Below, piece after piece: positions 1 through 6,603 of a stretch of DNA of 8,083 nt (positions are counted from its first letter, which is position 1; each line of letters begins with the position of its first letter). The notes beneath the pieces were generated by a model that saw nothing but the letters and a program-made list of their open reading frames with translations, was not told the DNA's origin and searched no databases. The position numbers and the translations under genes were made by a program. The DNA is from an uncultured Oscillospiraceae bacterium (GTDB lineage Bacteria > Bacillota > Clostridia > Oscillospirales > Acutalibacteraceae), in assembly GCA_902462665.1 (NCBI GenBank), contig CABQCM010000048.1:1-8083 (forward strand), written 5' to 3'.

Positions 1-13
1 AACCGTCCTTGTG

Positions 14-45
14 ATTATATTAGCATAGCAGGTTGAAATTGTCAA
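14..45 (-). promoter_or_regulatory. Probable sigmaA promoter firing leftward out of the window
   Basis: On the minus strand a perfect TTGACA (45-40) is followed after 17 bases by TAATAT (22-17), preceded by TGC, which makes an extended -10; an exact TATAAT at 19-14 overlaps it at a less usual 20-base distance. AAGGA-like bases lie at about 10-6, just before the edge. This suggests a further minus-strand gene starting immediately left of the window. The promoter call rests on consensus matching only. Confidence 0.55.
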
Positions 46-147
46 TGGCGAAGTTTGTACTTTTTATAGAGAAAAAACAGTGAATAATTTTCACAAACCG
101 TTGCTGCTCTTTTCCATAAAAATAAACATAAAGTAATTGTAACGACA

Positions 148-178
148 CAGCCCTCCGGCATGATTCGCCGGAGGGCTG
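148..178 (-). terminator. GC-rich hairpin, probable terminator of the 978-residue dockerin gene
   Basis: A perfect 12-base-pair stem (148-159 with 167-178, arm CAGCCCTCCGGC) encloses a 7-base loop, about 60 bases after the stop codon at 238-240. Read on the minus strand it is followed by a T-rich but interrupted stretch rather than a clean U-tract, so it may be an imperfect intrinsic terminator or a 3'-end stabilising hairpin. It separates the dockerin gene from the putative promoter at the left edge. Confidence 0.6.
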
Positions 179-237
179 CATTCATATAGGGACGGACGAA
201 AAACTATGCCCGCCCGATAGGAGGAGAAGTGCGGAAA

Positions 238-3174
238 TTAAGACTGCTCGACGGGGAATTCCGAAATCAATCCGACCGAATGCTGCAAAATGCACAGCGC
301 ATCGGCCGCGTCGGTCTGGCCGTTGTTATCCACGTCGGCGGACGTCAGCTCCGCGCCGCCCAGGCTGCGCAGGGCGACCGAGGCTTGTAGCACGGCCAGC
401 GCGTCGGCCGCGTCCACGTCGCCGTTGTTGTCCACATCGCCATAAGCCGTCAAGGTGCGCTTGCTGTGGCGATAGGGATTGTTAATATAAGCGGTGGGAT
501 AATCCAAAATTTCATAGCTGCCGTCGGCGTGATACAAGGCCGACTGGTCGCGTCCTACCAAAACCTTTTTCTCGTCCAGCGCGTATTTTTTCTGCATGAC
601 CCCGTTCATCGACCAGCCGAGGAAATAGGGGTTGATGTCCGAGCAGGAGAACACGCCGGTATCATCGATGCAGTTGGCCGCAAAGCGGAACACATTCGAG
701 AGCTTTTCTGTTTCGCCGTCGTAGCCGAGATAGGAAAGCTCGGTGCCGCCCAGGAAAAGCACATGGCCGGTCATAGTATTCCCATTGTATTCAATGCGGT
801 CGGGATAATAGGCGATGGATTGCTTGTAGCGGTCCACCGCGTCGCGGAAACGGCTGTCCCCGGTGATATCCCAGGTACGCTGAAGGGCCAGCACCAAACG
901 CGCGTCAAACGCGCCGAAGGAGCCGTCTGGCCGCTGCTCGCCCAGCGCGAAGCCGCCCCAGTATTTGGCCATTTCCACATAGTTTTCGTACCCCATCGCG
1001 GCCAAAAAGCCGCATCCGGCAATGTGGTCGTTGGACCGACCGGGGGTCACGCCGCGCTGCGTCGAAGCGTTGTAGCAAGCGTCCATCGAACGCAGGGCCA
1101 GCGCCTCGGCCTGCTTGGCCAGAGGGCTGTCGTATTTTTTAAACACATAAGCCGCCGCCGCCATTGCGCCCGGCCCAAGGCCTTCGTCGCCGCACAGGTA
1201 GCTGGGATCGTAGCCCCGCGCGCCGTAGACTCCGCGGCTGACCAGATTTTTTGCCACCTGAATGGGCCAAGAGAGATTGCCGTCCACTCCCTGGAAGGGC
1301 AGAGCGACCAGCTTGGGGGTCGCGCCGCCGGCATAGACCAGCTCCAAACGGTCGAACTGGCTGCTGCCGTCGCTGTGAAGCAAAATGCGCTCGGGCGGGA
1401 CGTCCCAGACCACAATCATAGCCTCGGCCTGGGCGTTTTGCGACGAGTGAAGCATCAGATAGCCCTCTTCGGGTACGTCGATTTCGGTTTCACCAGCCAC
1501 CCCGCTGAAAGCCACCATGTAATCCCCCACCGAGGCGTAGCCCCACGGGCGCACGGCCTTGCCGTAGGCGAAGCTGGATTTAAAATTGCTAAACACCACG
1601 CGGTAGGAGTCGGTCCCCTGTGAGGATACCGACAGGGTGGTCGGGCGGTCGGTGGTGCCGGCCGGCCAGGTGATATCCAACTGGGCGCTGGCCGACGGGC
1701 CGTATTGATAGGTACGCACCATGCCGTCGCCCAATTCCTTCCCGGAGTCGGTCACGGCGGTGTCGGCCACGCTCACATCGTTGCCGCCGGCTGTGCCGGA
1801 TACAAAGACGTCGGTAAAGACCTCGATGTTATCCTGGTTGACCGCCATTTGAAGATATTTGGCGTTCTTTTCATTGACAAAGACCTGTTTGGGGCGGCTG
1901 TCGAGCTTATAAAACATCTCATAATCGCTACCCGGCACCATGGCCTGCCGCACGCCCTCGTAGAGGTCGGTGATGGTTTCCAGCCGCACGATGGGAGAAA
2001 ATCGTTCCTCGTCGGCCAGGGCGATAATCGAACGGGAGGTATCGTGGACGTAGAACAGCTCTCTGGAGCGCATCATGCCGTCAAAGCAGTTGACCCCATA
2101 GCGGCCGTCAAACAGGTTGTTCATATAATTCCCGGCCAGGGAGTTGAGCAGCACCAGGTCGTCCGAGCCATCCTGATAATAATTGCGGTACATGGTTCGG
2201 GTTTGCTCCCCTAAGCTCCAGCTCGTCTCGGGCATGGTCACCATGGCCGTGAACCCGGCGCGCACGCGGCTCCAAAGCCCGCATTCGCCCGCGTCCGTAG
2301 CGGTGAGTACGATTTCGACGGCCACCGCCTTGCCCTCGCTGCCATCCGATAGAGGAATGGTCAGGTTATAGCCGTTGTCCACCGTCGAGGAGACCGGTTT
2401 GCCGTCCACTCGCACCACCGGCTTTTCTGCGCTTTCCGCCCAGGGAATGCTCAGCGAAATTTCCTCCCCCACGAAGGCCGGGGGCAGATTGAGATACCGG
2501 GTGAGGGTGACCTTTGCGCCCGGCTCGGCCTGAATGACTTGGCCCGCCGATACCTTTACCCCGGTCGAGCTTTGCCAGTTCTCCGACACGTCCATCCACG
2601 CGTTGACGGGGTTGCTCCCGCCGGTCACGGTCACATAACGGGTGGAATAAAGGGAAGTTCCCCAGCCGTCGGACGGGTTACCGTCCGAAAAACGGACGTA
2701 GACGCGGTTCGACTGCCGGAAATAGGGGGACAGGTCAATCGAGCGCATCTCGCGGTAACGGCCGTGGGTGCGAAAGTTCAGTTCCTGCGACCAATTCAGG
2801 CGGTCGGAAGATACCTCCACCTGAAATTCATGCGCAATGTCCATGGTGATAAAGGCGGTTTGTCCCATTTCACCGCTGAATTCGTAAACAAAACTGCCCC
2901 GGTAGTCGGCTACCCGGTAAAAGGAAGTTCCGAATTTGGACACTTGGTTGTTGGAGGAGTAAAGATACGGCTGCTCTGAGGCCGTGTTGGGCAACAGGGT
3001 GACGGATTGATACTGCATTGGCGTTGCCTCCCGCGTTGTGTATTGTTGGATTGCACGCACGGGGGACTCGCTTGTCTCGCGAGCCGCTTGCCCCGCCGGC
3101 AGGGCGCAGACGCTCAGTAGCGACAGACATACCGCCGCCGCGGTGATTTTTCGACGCAATGATGTCATATCCAT
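238..3174 (-). CDS. Secreted dockerin type I protein with beta modules and a helical-barrel-like region
   Basis: This is an exported 978-residue protein whose C-terminus should anchor it to a cohesin-bearing scaffold. A signal peptide is visible (basic RRK at 7-9, hydrophobic 11-27, likely cleavage near A30/A31). Residues about 50-185 look like a beta-sandwich ending in YVRFSDGNPSDGWG. Residues about 200-310 resemble the jelly-roll found ahead of some glycosidases. Residues about 320-600 are mixed and unrecognised. Residues about 625-895 are helix-rich with repeated aromatic/Gly turns (GDEGLGPGAM, RPDGSFGAFDARL, HVLFLGGTELSYLGYDG), recalling alpha/alpha-barrel glycoside hydrolases or lyases. 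The dockerin spans about 911-973 with two calcium loops: D913-D915-N917-D921-D924 and D947-D949-N951-D955-D958. AAAGGAAGG at 3185-3177 suits either the first ATG or the second at 3168. It lies 81 bases after the other dockerin gene, likely in one operon. The dockerin is certain in type; enzymatic function is inference and no catalytic residue is assigned. Confidence 0.9.
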   Translation of the reverse strand: MDMTSLRRKITAAAVCLSLLSVCALPAGQAARETSESPVRAIQQYTTREATPMQYQSVTLLPNTASEQPYLYSSNNQVSKFGTSFYRVADYRGSFVYEFSGEMGQTAFITMDIAHEFQVEVSSDRLNWSQELNFRTHGRYREMRSIDLSPYFRQSNRVYVRFSDGNPSDGWGTSLYSTRYVTVTGGSNPVNAWMDVSENWQSSTGVKVSAGQVIQAEPGAKVTLTRYLNLPPAFVGEEISLSIPWAESAEKPVVRVDGKPVSSTVDNGYNLTIPLSDGSEGKAVAVEIVLTATDAGECGLWSRVRAGFTAMVTMPETSWSLGEQTRTMYRNYYQDGSDDLVLLNSLAGNYMNNLFDGRYGVNCFDGMMRSRELFYVHDTSRSIIALADEERFSPIVRLETITDLYEGVRQAMVPGSDYEMFYKLDSRPKQVFVNEKNAKYLQMAVNQDNIEVFTDVFVSGTAGGNDVSVADTAVTDSGKELGDGMVRTYQYGPSASAQLDITWPAGTTDRPTTLSVSSQGTDSYRVVFSNFKSSFAYGKAVRPWGYASVGDYMVAFSGVAGETEIDVPEEGYLMLHSSQNAQAEAMIVVWDVPPERILLHSDGSSQFDRLELVYAGGATPKLVALPFQGVDGNLSWPIQVAKNLVSRGVYGARGYDPSYLCGDEGLGPGAMAAAAYVFKKYDSPLAKQAEALALRSMDACYNASTQRGVTPGRSNDHIAGCGFLAAMGYENYVEMAKYWGGFALGEQRPDGSFGAFDARLVLALQRTWDITGDSRFRDAVDRYKQSIAYYPDRIEYNGNTMTGHVLFLGGTELSYLGYDGETEKLSNVFRFAANCIDDTGVFSCSDINPYFLGWSMNGVMQKKYALDEKKVLVGRDQSALYHADGSYEILDYPTAYINNPYRHSKRTLTAYGDVDNNGDVDAADALAVLQASVALRSLGGAELTSADVDNNGQTDAADALCILQHSVGLISEFPVEQS
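256..444 (-). other. Type I dockerin domain coding segment (978-residue protein)
   Basis: Two F-hand calcium repeats, DVDNNGDVDAAD and DVDNNGQTDAAD, are each followed by a short helix (ALAVLQASVAL and ALCILQHSVGL). Positions 10 and 11 of both loops, which set cohesin specificity in characterised type I dockerins, are Ala-Ala. The chain ends in FPVEQS just after the last helix. The domain is complete. Confidence 0.93.
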
Positions 3175-3175
3175 G

Positions 3176-3185
3176 CCCTTCCTTT
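3176..3185 (-). promoter_or_regulatory. Ribosome binding site of the 978-residue dockerin gene
   Basis: The minus strand reads AAAGGAAGGG directly before GC-ATG. Spacing is short for the ATG at 3174 and about 8 bases (from AAGGAAGG) for the second in-frame ATG at 3168, so initiation at 3168 (protein starting MTSLRRK) is about as likely. Both starts keep the signal peptide. Confidence 0.6.
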
Positions 3186-3199
3186 CTTAGATTGCTGCA

Positions 3200-3237
3200 G
3201 CGCGGGGAGGTAAGGGTTTATTTCATCCTCCCCGCGC
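3200..3237 (-). promoter_or_regulatory. Intercistronic GC-rich hairpin between the two dockerin genes
   Basis: An 11-base-pair perfect stem (GCGCGGGGAGG at 3200-3210 with CCTCCCCGCGC at 3227-3237) encloses a 16-base loop. It follows the stop codon of the upstream gene (3258-3256) by about 18 bases and precedes the next start by 25 bases. On the minus strand no U-tract follows, so it is a poor intrinsic terminator. It fits better as a processing or stabilising element, or a partial attenuator that sets the ratio of the two products. No good promoter was seen in this gap, which supports co-transcription. Confidence 0.55.
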
Positions 3238-3255
3238 CGTAGGAAAAACGGGCGA

Positions 3256-6200
3256 TTATTGTTCCACTGGAAAACGCGTAATCAACTGAACCGAGTACTG
3301 TAGGATACACAGCGCGTCGGCCGCGTCAATACCGCCGTTGCCGTCCACGTCTGCCGCAGCCGACTGGGTCTCATCCAGTTCAATGAGCCGGACACTGTGC
3401 TGCAACGCCATGAGAGCATCGGTAGCGTTGATGTCGCCGTCGTTATTGATGTCGCCGTAAACTATGTCTTTCTCCTGCTCTTTGAAGGCGTTGTACTTGC
3501 TGCGGGCCTCTAAAAGCTGGGCGTCGTTGTCAATCAGGCCGAGAGCGTCCTCGCCGTATGCGGATACAAAACGGTAACGCAGCCCTTCGGCCGTTTCGAT
3601 AGCGGCAAGCTTTTCGCTGTAATTCTCCTGTGTTACCTCGCCAATGGCCGCGATGGCGGCTTTCAGCGCCTCGGCGTCAGCGGTTTTTTGCTGCTCCTGG
3701 GCGTTGGCGGCGAACTGGTCGTAAGCCTCTCTGGCGGTTTTCAGCGTTTGCTGATGGTCACCGATGAGCTCGTCGACCTCGTCTTGGCCGTAGCTGCCGA
3801 GGAAGGCCGACAACAGCCCCTCCGCCGTTTCAATAAGCGATTTTTTGGAAGCGTAATTCTCCACCGTGACTGTGCCGATTTGCTCAATGGCCGACACGAT
3901 TTGCCGCGCGTCGGTCAGCTTTTGCGAGGTCAGGGATACCAAACGCACCGAGCGAAGGAAGATTTCCGACGAGCCAAAGCTTTCTATTTGCAGAGTGATA
4001 TCCTGCCCGGCGTGCGCCTGGTCCACCGTGACATAGAACCGGGTGGTGTCATAGCGCCCGCTGTTTTCGAGATGGACGGCCTCCAGCACGTCGATTTTGG
4101 AATAATCATAGCTGGAAAGCACCGTCTGACCGTTGTCGCCCAGGGCGGTAAAGCGCGCCTTGCCATCAAAGCCGCTGTTGCCCGTAGTCATAAGCTCGAC
4201 GTCAAAGGCGTACACGCCTGCGTCCAGCTTAGCGGTAATACCGCCTGCCAGCGTCGAGGGGGCGGTAGCCGAGCCGAATCCTGCCGCCGCGTGCAGACCG
4301 GTCACCTGGCCGGAATCGTTCTCGATGTTTTCCCGTTCCACGTTGCCTTTTACCGCGAGGGAAAGCAGTTCTCCCTCGCAGTCCCACACCAGCTGTCCGT
4401 CCACGCACACGCCGAAGTAATAAAGCTCGACCGTATGGCGGCCCTCGGTGGTATTTGCACCGATGTTGAACTGGAGATTGTCATAATCCTGTCCCATGGT
4501 TCCCATCGTAAGATGCAATTCTTTATAGGAATAACCAAAGTTCGGATCAATCAGCTCGGGGGCTTCCTCGAATTCCTCCCGCGTGATGTAGTGGCTTAGC
4601 GCGCCGTCGGTGCCCTGGGTGTCAATCAGCTCAAAGTATTGGCTGCCGTCGTAGCTGTTGTCCGAGTTGGACAGGCGCACAATCACCGAAAGCTCGCTGC
4701 CCTGGGCGAAGATCAGAGAACCGTCATTGTAGGTCGCAGGCGGGGTGAGATACATCAGCCAGTACCAGTCGCCGCGAACGTCGCTGGCGGGCTCCCGCAC
4801 GCCGATGGTTTCGGTGGTGTAGGTTTCCGCGCCGGAGTTGGCGGCCGCAAGGTCGGCTCCCGTCCAGAGCTTTCCTTCGGTCTCGGTGAAGCGGTCGGTC
4901 GTGTAGCGCAGTAAATAGTTCAGCCGTTCGCGCGCGGCGGTCAGACTGCCGAGGTTGGAAACCAGAGCGGCCGCTTCGTCGCCATACTGATCGGTCAGGC
5001 GGCTCACCGCCGCTTCGGCGGCTTCCACCGTCTGTTTCCCGGCACGGTAGCTGTAGGGTCCAAAGGGAATCAGCGCGTTAATGGCCTCCTCGGCCGAACG
5101 AATCAGTTGGCGTTTGAGGACCTCTTCGCCGGCGTTCTCCGTGAGGGTATTGTAATCCTCGCGGGCCTGTTTCAAATCAGCCGCGTTGGGAATGTTCGCG
5201 TCGGCCGCCGGCTGGCCAAACCTTTCCACATAGGCGGCGTAGGCCGCTTCGGTTTTCTCAATCAAATCGATCTTGTCCAAGAAGTTGTCCGGGGTCAGGG
5301 TGCCGATGGACGCGATTGCGCTGACAATTTGGTCCGCCTCCACGCGTTCCTCGGTGGTGAATTCGTACAGCGTAACGCTGCGAAGATACACGTCCGCGCC
5401 ATCAAACGCCTCGATCTTCACGGAAATCTTCTGTTCATCGCTACCTTGAGGAAGGGCGAAATCAATCCGCAGAGTGTCGTAGCGCCCGGTGGTTTCCCCC
5501 AGCAGGCGGGAGAGAACCTGTGCGCGGTTGTACTCATAGGTTTGCAGCACACCCGTCGGGGTGCTCACACTCACGCGCAGCTTATCGTTTGAATCGCCGT
5601 GGGTTTTGACACTCAGCTCAGCCGTATAGCTGCCGGGCTTCAAAGTCGGCGTTTCCAGCTCGGCCAGGGTGCGCGCCTCCCCGGTCGGAGCTTCGCTGTG
5701 CCGCGAGACGATGCCGGTGGCTTCCCCGGTCGCATTGGGGATGTTGACCCGCGTGATCGAGCCCTGTTCGGCCTGCGACAGGGCTTCGCCGTCGCACTCC
5801 CACACCAGCACGTCGTCCACATAGACGCTCAGTCCATATAGTTCCACCGTGTGCCGGCCAGCCAGAGAAGGGGTGCCAATGTGAATGTTCATCTGGTCAA
5901 TATCCTGACTGAGCCGGCCCATCTCCAGCGTCACCTCGCGGTAACGGTAGCCAAAGACCGGGTCGGTTTTGACCGGAGCCGCTTCGAGCAGCTCCTGGGT
6001 TATTTCCATGCTGGGGCCGCCGCAGTTGGTCGCGTCGATAAAATCAAAGGTGCCGCCCATGTAGGTTCCGTCGGTATTGTAACGGGCAACCACCTTCATC
6101 GACGAGCCGGAACGGAAAATCAGCGAGCCGTCGGGCCGGCTGGACGTCGGCTTGACGTGCATAATCCAGTACCAGTCACCCCGCGAGGTGGACGCGGGCT

Positions 6201-6405
6201 CGCGTACGCCGACCGTTTCGGTCGTATAGCTCTCGCCCGATTGCCGCAGGTCAGCCAGCCGGTCGCCGCTCCAACGCTCGACAAGGCGCTCTACGGTATT
6301 GCCGGTTTCAGCCGCTGCGGAAACCGCCGCGGGGACGCCGGCTCCCATCAGCGCCAGCGCCAACACGAAGGCAAGAAGCTTGTGTGTGCGATGTCTCATC
6401 ATCAT
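3256..6405 (-). CDS. Secreted dockerin type I protein with a duplicated beta-plus-helical unit
   Basis: The exported protein has 1049 residues from the ATG at 6405, chosen because AGGAGG ends 6 bases upstream; an in-frame ATG at 6444 adds 13 residues but sits before that site. The signal peptide is HKLLAFVLALALMGAG with likely cleavage VSA|A near 30. Two diverged copies of one unit follow (about 42-500 and 508-975). Each has a beta-rich part containing YTTETxGVREPAS, RGDWYW, DGSLIF and GRHTVELY, a second beta part ending SGRYDT-like and FLRSV-like strands, then helical modules around VSAIxxIGT. The helical modules number four (about 355-421, 430-498, 830-898, 908-974). The second and fourth are separated from their partners by short linkers. 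A dockerin (about 982-1044) carries loops D985-N987-D989-N993-D996 and D1019-D1021-N1023-D1027-D1030. No catalytic motif is recognisable; the repeats suggest binding, spacing or adhesion. The gene is first in the probable operon and divergent from the AraC gene. Confidence 0.9.
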   Translation of the reverse strand: MMMRHRTHKLLAFVLALALMGAGVPAAVSAAAETGNTVERLVERWSGDRLADLRQSGESYTTETVGVREPASTSRGDWYWIMHVKPTSSRPDGSLIFRSGSSMKVVARYNTDGTYMGGTFDFIDATNCGGPSMEITQELLEAAPVKTDPVFGYRYREVTLEMGRLSQDIDQMNIHIGTPSLAGRHTVELYGLSVYVDDVLVWECDGEALSQAEQGSITRVNIPNATGEATGIVSRHSEAPTGEARTLAELETPTLKPGSYTAELSVKTHGDSNDKLRVSVSTPTGVLQTYEYNRAQVLSRLLGETTGRYDTLRIDFALPQGSDEQKISVKIEAFDGADVYLRSVTLYEFTTEERVEADQIVSAIASIGTLTPDNFLDKIDLIEKTEAAYAAYVERFGQPAADANIPNAADLKQAREDYNTLTENAGEEVLKRQLIRSAEEAINALIPFGPYSYRAGKQTVEAAEAAVSRLTDQYGDEAAALVSNLGSLTAARERLNYLLRYTTDRFTETEGKLWTGADLAAANSGAETYTTETIGVREPASDVRGDWYWLMYLTPPATYNDGSLIFAQGSELSVIVRLSNSDNSYDGSQYFELIDTQGTDGALSHYITREEFEEAPELIDPNFGYSYKELHLTMGTMGQDYDNLQFNIGANTTEGRHTVELYYFGVCVDGQLVWDCEGELLSLAVKGNVERENIENDSGQVTGLHAAAGFGSATAPSTLAGGITAKLDAGVYAFDVELMTTGNSGFDGKARFTALGDNGQTVLSSYDYSKIDVLEAVHLENSGRYDTTRFYVTVDQAHAGQDITLQIESFGSSEIFLRSVRLVSLTSQKLTDARQIVSAIEQIGTVTVENYASKKSLIETAEGLLSAFLGSYGQDEVDELIGDHQQTLKTAREAYDQFAANAQEQQKTADAEALKAAIAAIGEVTQENYSEKLAAIETAEGLRYRFVSAYGEDALGLIDNDAQLLEARSKYNAFKEQEKDIVYGDINNDGDINATDALMALQHSVRLIELDETQSAAADVDGNGGIDAADALCILQYSVQLITRFPVEQ
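3274..3462 (-). other. Type I dockerin domain coding segment (1049-residue protein)
   Basis: The calcium loops are DINNDGDINATD and DVDGNGGIDAAD, with helices ALMALQHSVRLI and ALCILQYSVQLI. Recognition positions 10 and 11 are Ala-Thr in the first loop and Ala-Ala in the second. The tail FPVEQ matches that of the neighbouring dockerin. The similarity to the other dockerin is clear in protein, but the DNA has diverged, so this is not a recent copy. Confidence 0.93.
3481..4884 (-). repeat. Second copy of the internal protein repeat unit
   Basis: This encodes residues about 508-975. Landmarks match the first copy with a nearly constant offset of 469-476 residues: YTTETIGVREPAS, RGDWYWLMYL, NDGSLIF, EGRHTVELYYFGV, SGRYDT and VSAIEQIGT. 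The similarity is at protein level; the nucleotide sequences differ widely. The two helical modules in this copy (DARQIVSAIEQIGTVT and DAEALKAAIAAIGEVT) are more like each other than those of the first copy. Confidence 0.85.
4906..6282 (-). repeat. First copy of the internal protein repeat unit
   Basis: This encodes residues about 42-500. It carries YTTETVGVREPAS, RGDWYWIMHV, PDGSLIF, AGRHTVELYGLSV, TGRYDT and VSAIASIGT. The beta-rich part occupies about 42-350 and the helical pair 355-500. The second helical module here (about 430-498) has lost the IGxVT signature, reading IPFGPYSY in its place, so the copies are diverging. Confidence 0.85.
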
Positions 6406-6411
6406 ACTCTT

Positions 6412-6417
6412 CCTCCT
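6412..6417 (-). promoter_or_regulatory. Ribosome binding site that fixes the start of the 1049-residue gene
   Basis: A perfect AGGAGG on the minus strand lies 6 bases before the first of three consecutive ATG codons (6405, 6402, 6399). This places initiation downstream of the longer in-frame ATG at 6444, which also lies at about the predicted transcription start and has no ribosome site of its own. Confidence 0.85.
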
Positions 6418-6437
6418 AAATAAACTGCTGTGCCGGA

Positions 6438-6466
6438 TTGACAAAAAATTAGAGATATGCTACATT
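6438..6466 (+). promoter_or_regulatory. Probable sigmaA promoter toward the AraC-family gene
   Basis: TTGACA (6438-6443), a 17-base spacer and TACATT (6461-6466) preceded by TGC form a good extended -10 promoter. The expected start near 6473 leaves a leader of about 130 bases before the ATG at 6604. It overlaps the oppositely oriented promoter at 6448-6477 almost fully, so the two should exclude each other. Confidence 0.5.
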
Positions 6467-6477
6467 AAAATTGTCAA
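6448..6477 (-). promoter_or_regulatory. Probable sigmaA promoter of the dockerin operon (proximal)
   Basis: On the minus strand TTGACA (6477-6472), an 18-base spacer and TCTAAT (6453-6448, five of six consensus bases) predict a start near 6441 and a leader of about 36 bases to the ATG at 6405. Position and strength fit the main promoter of the two dockerin genes. Confidence 0.6.
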
Positions 6478-6500
6478 TCGGAAACGCCAGCTTTGCCATT

Positions 6501-6529
6501 ATCATAGCATACTTTCATGAAAAACTGAA
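6501..6529 (-). promoter_or_regulatory. Possible second, upstream promoter of the dockerin operon
   Basis: On the minus strand TGC-TATGAT (6509-6501) is an extended -10 with five of six consensus bases. The -35 at 17 bases (TTCAGT, 6529-6524) is weak. A perfect 10-base palindrome, TTTCATGAAA (6513-6522), fills its spacer. A weak -35 with an operator-like palindrome could mean regulated activity; this is inference. Confidence 0.35.
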
Positions 6530-6550
6530 TGGAACTAACAAATAAATATA

Positions 6551-6556
6551 TATAAT
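6551..6556 (+). promoter_or_regulatory. Possible alternative -10 box close to the AraC-family gene
   Basis: A perfect TATAAT lies about 48 bases before the AraC start codon, but no convincing -35 stands 16-18 bases upstream. It sits in an AT-rich run (6541-6562) where such matches arise easily, so it may be an activator-dependent promoter or chance. Confidence 0.25.
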
Positions 6557-6590
6557 TATATCATGTTACCATGTAATTTTCAAAGGCAAA

Positions 6591-6596
6591 GGGAGG
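6591..6596 (+). promoter_or_regulatory. Ribosome binding site of the AraC-family gene
   Basis: GGGAGG within AAGGGAGGGGGA is 7 bases before the ATG at 6604, a strong and well-placed site that supports this start. Confidence 0.8.
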
Positions 6597-6603
6597 GGGA
6601 TTT

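Noticed and set aside
80..94. GTGAA/TTCAC imperfect palindrome upstream of the left-edge promoter
   Set aside because: The arms are only 5 bases in AT-rich DNA, too short to call an operator.
466..1623. Long plus-strand open frame of 385 codons opposite the 978-residue gene
   Set aside because: It is antisense to a gene with a signal peptide and dockerin. Its product is rich in His, Val, Gly and Arg with no coherent domain, and no ribosome site was noted. It is a shadow of GC-rich codons.
3688..4599. Plus-strand open frame of 303 codons opposite the 1049-residue gene
   Set aside because: It is antisense to clearly coding repeat units whose protein similarity between copies proves the minus frame. 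Composition is atypical.
5107..6423. Further plus-strand frames opposite the first repeat unit (5107-5592, 5599-5841, 5851-6423)
   Set aside because: They are antisense shadows; the opposite strand carries the conserved protein repeats and the signal peptide.
6406..6444. Thirteen-residue N-terminal extension of the 1049-residue protein
   Set aside because: The ATG at 6444 lies before the perfect AGGAGG and near the predicted transcription start. The ATG at 6405 is correctly spaced and begins a normal signal peptide.
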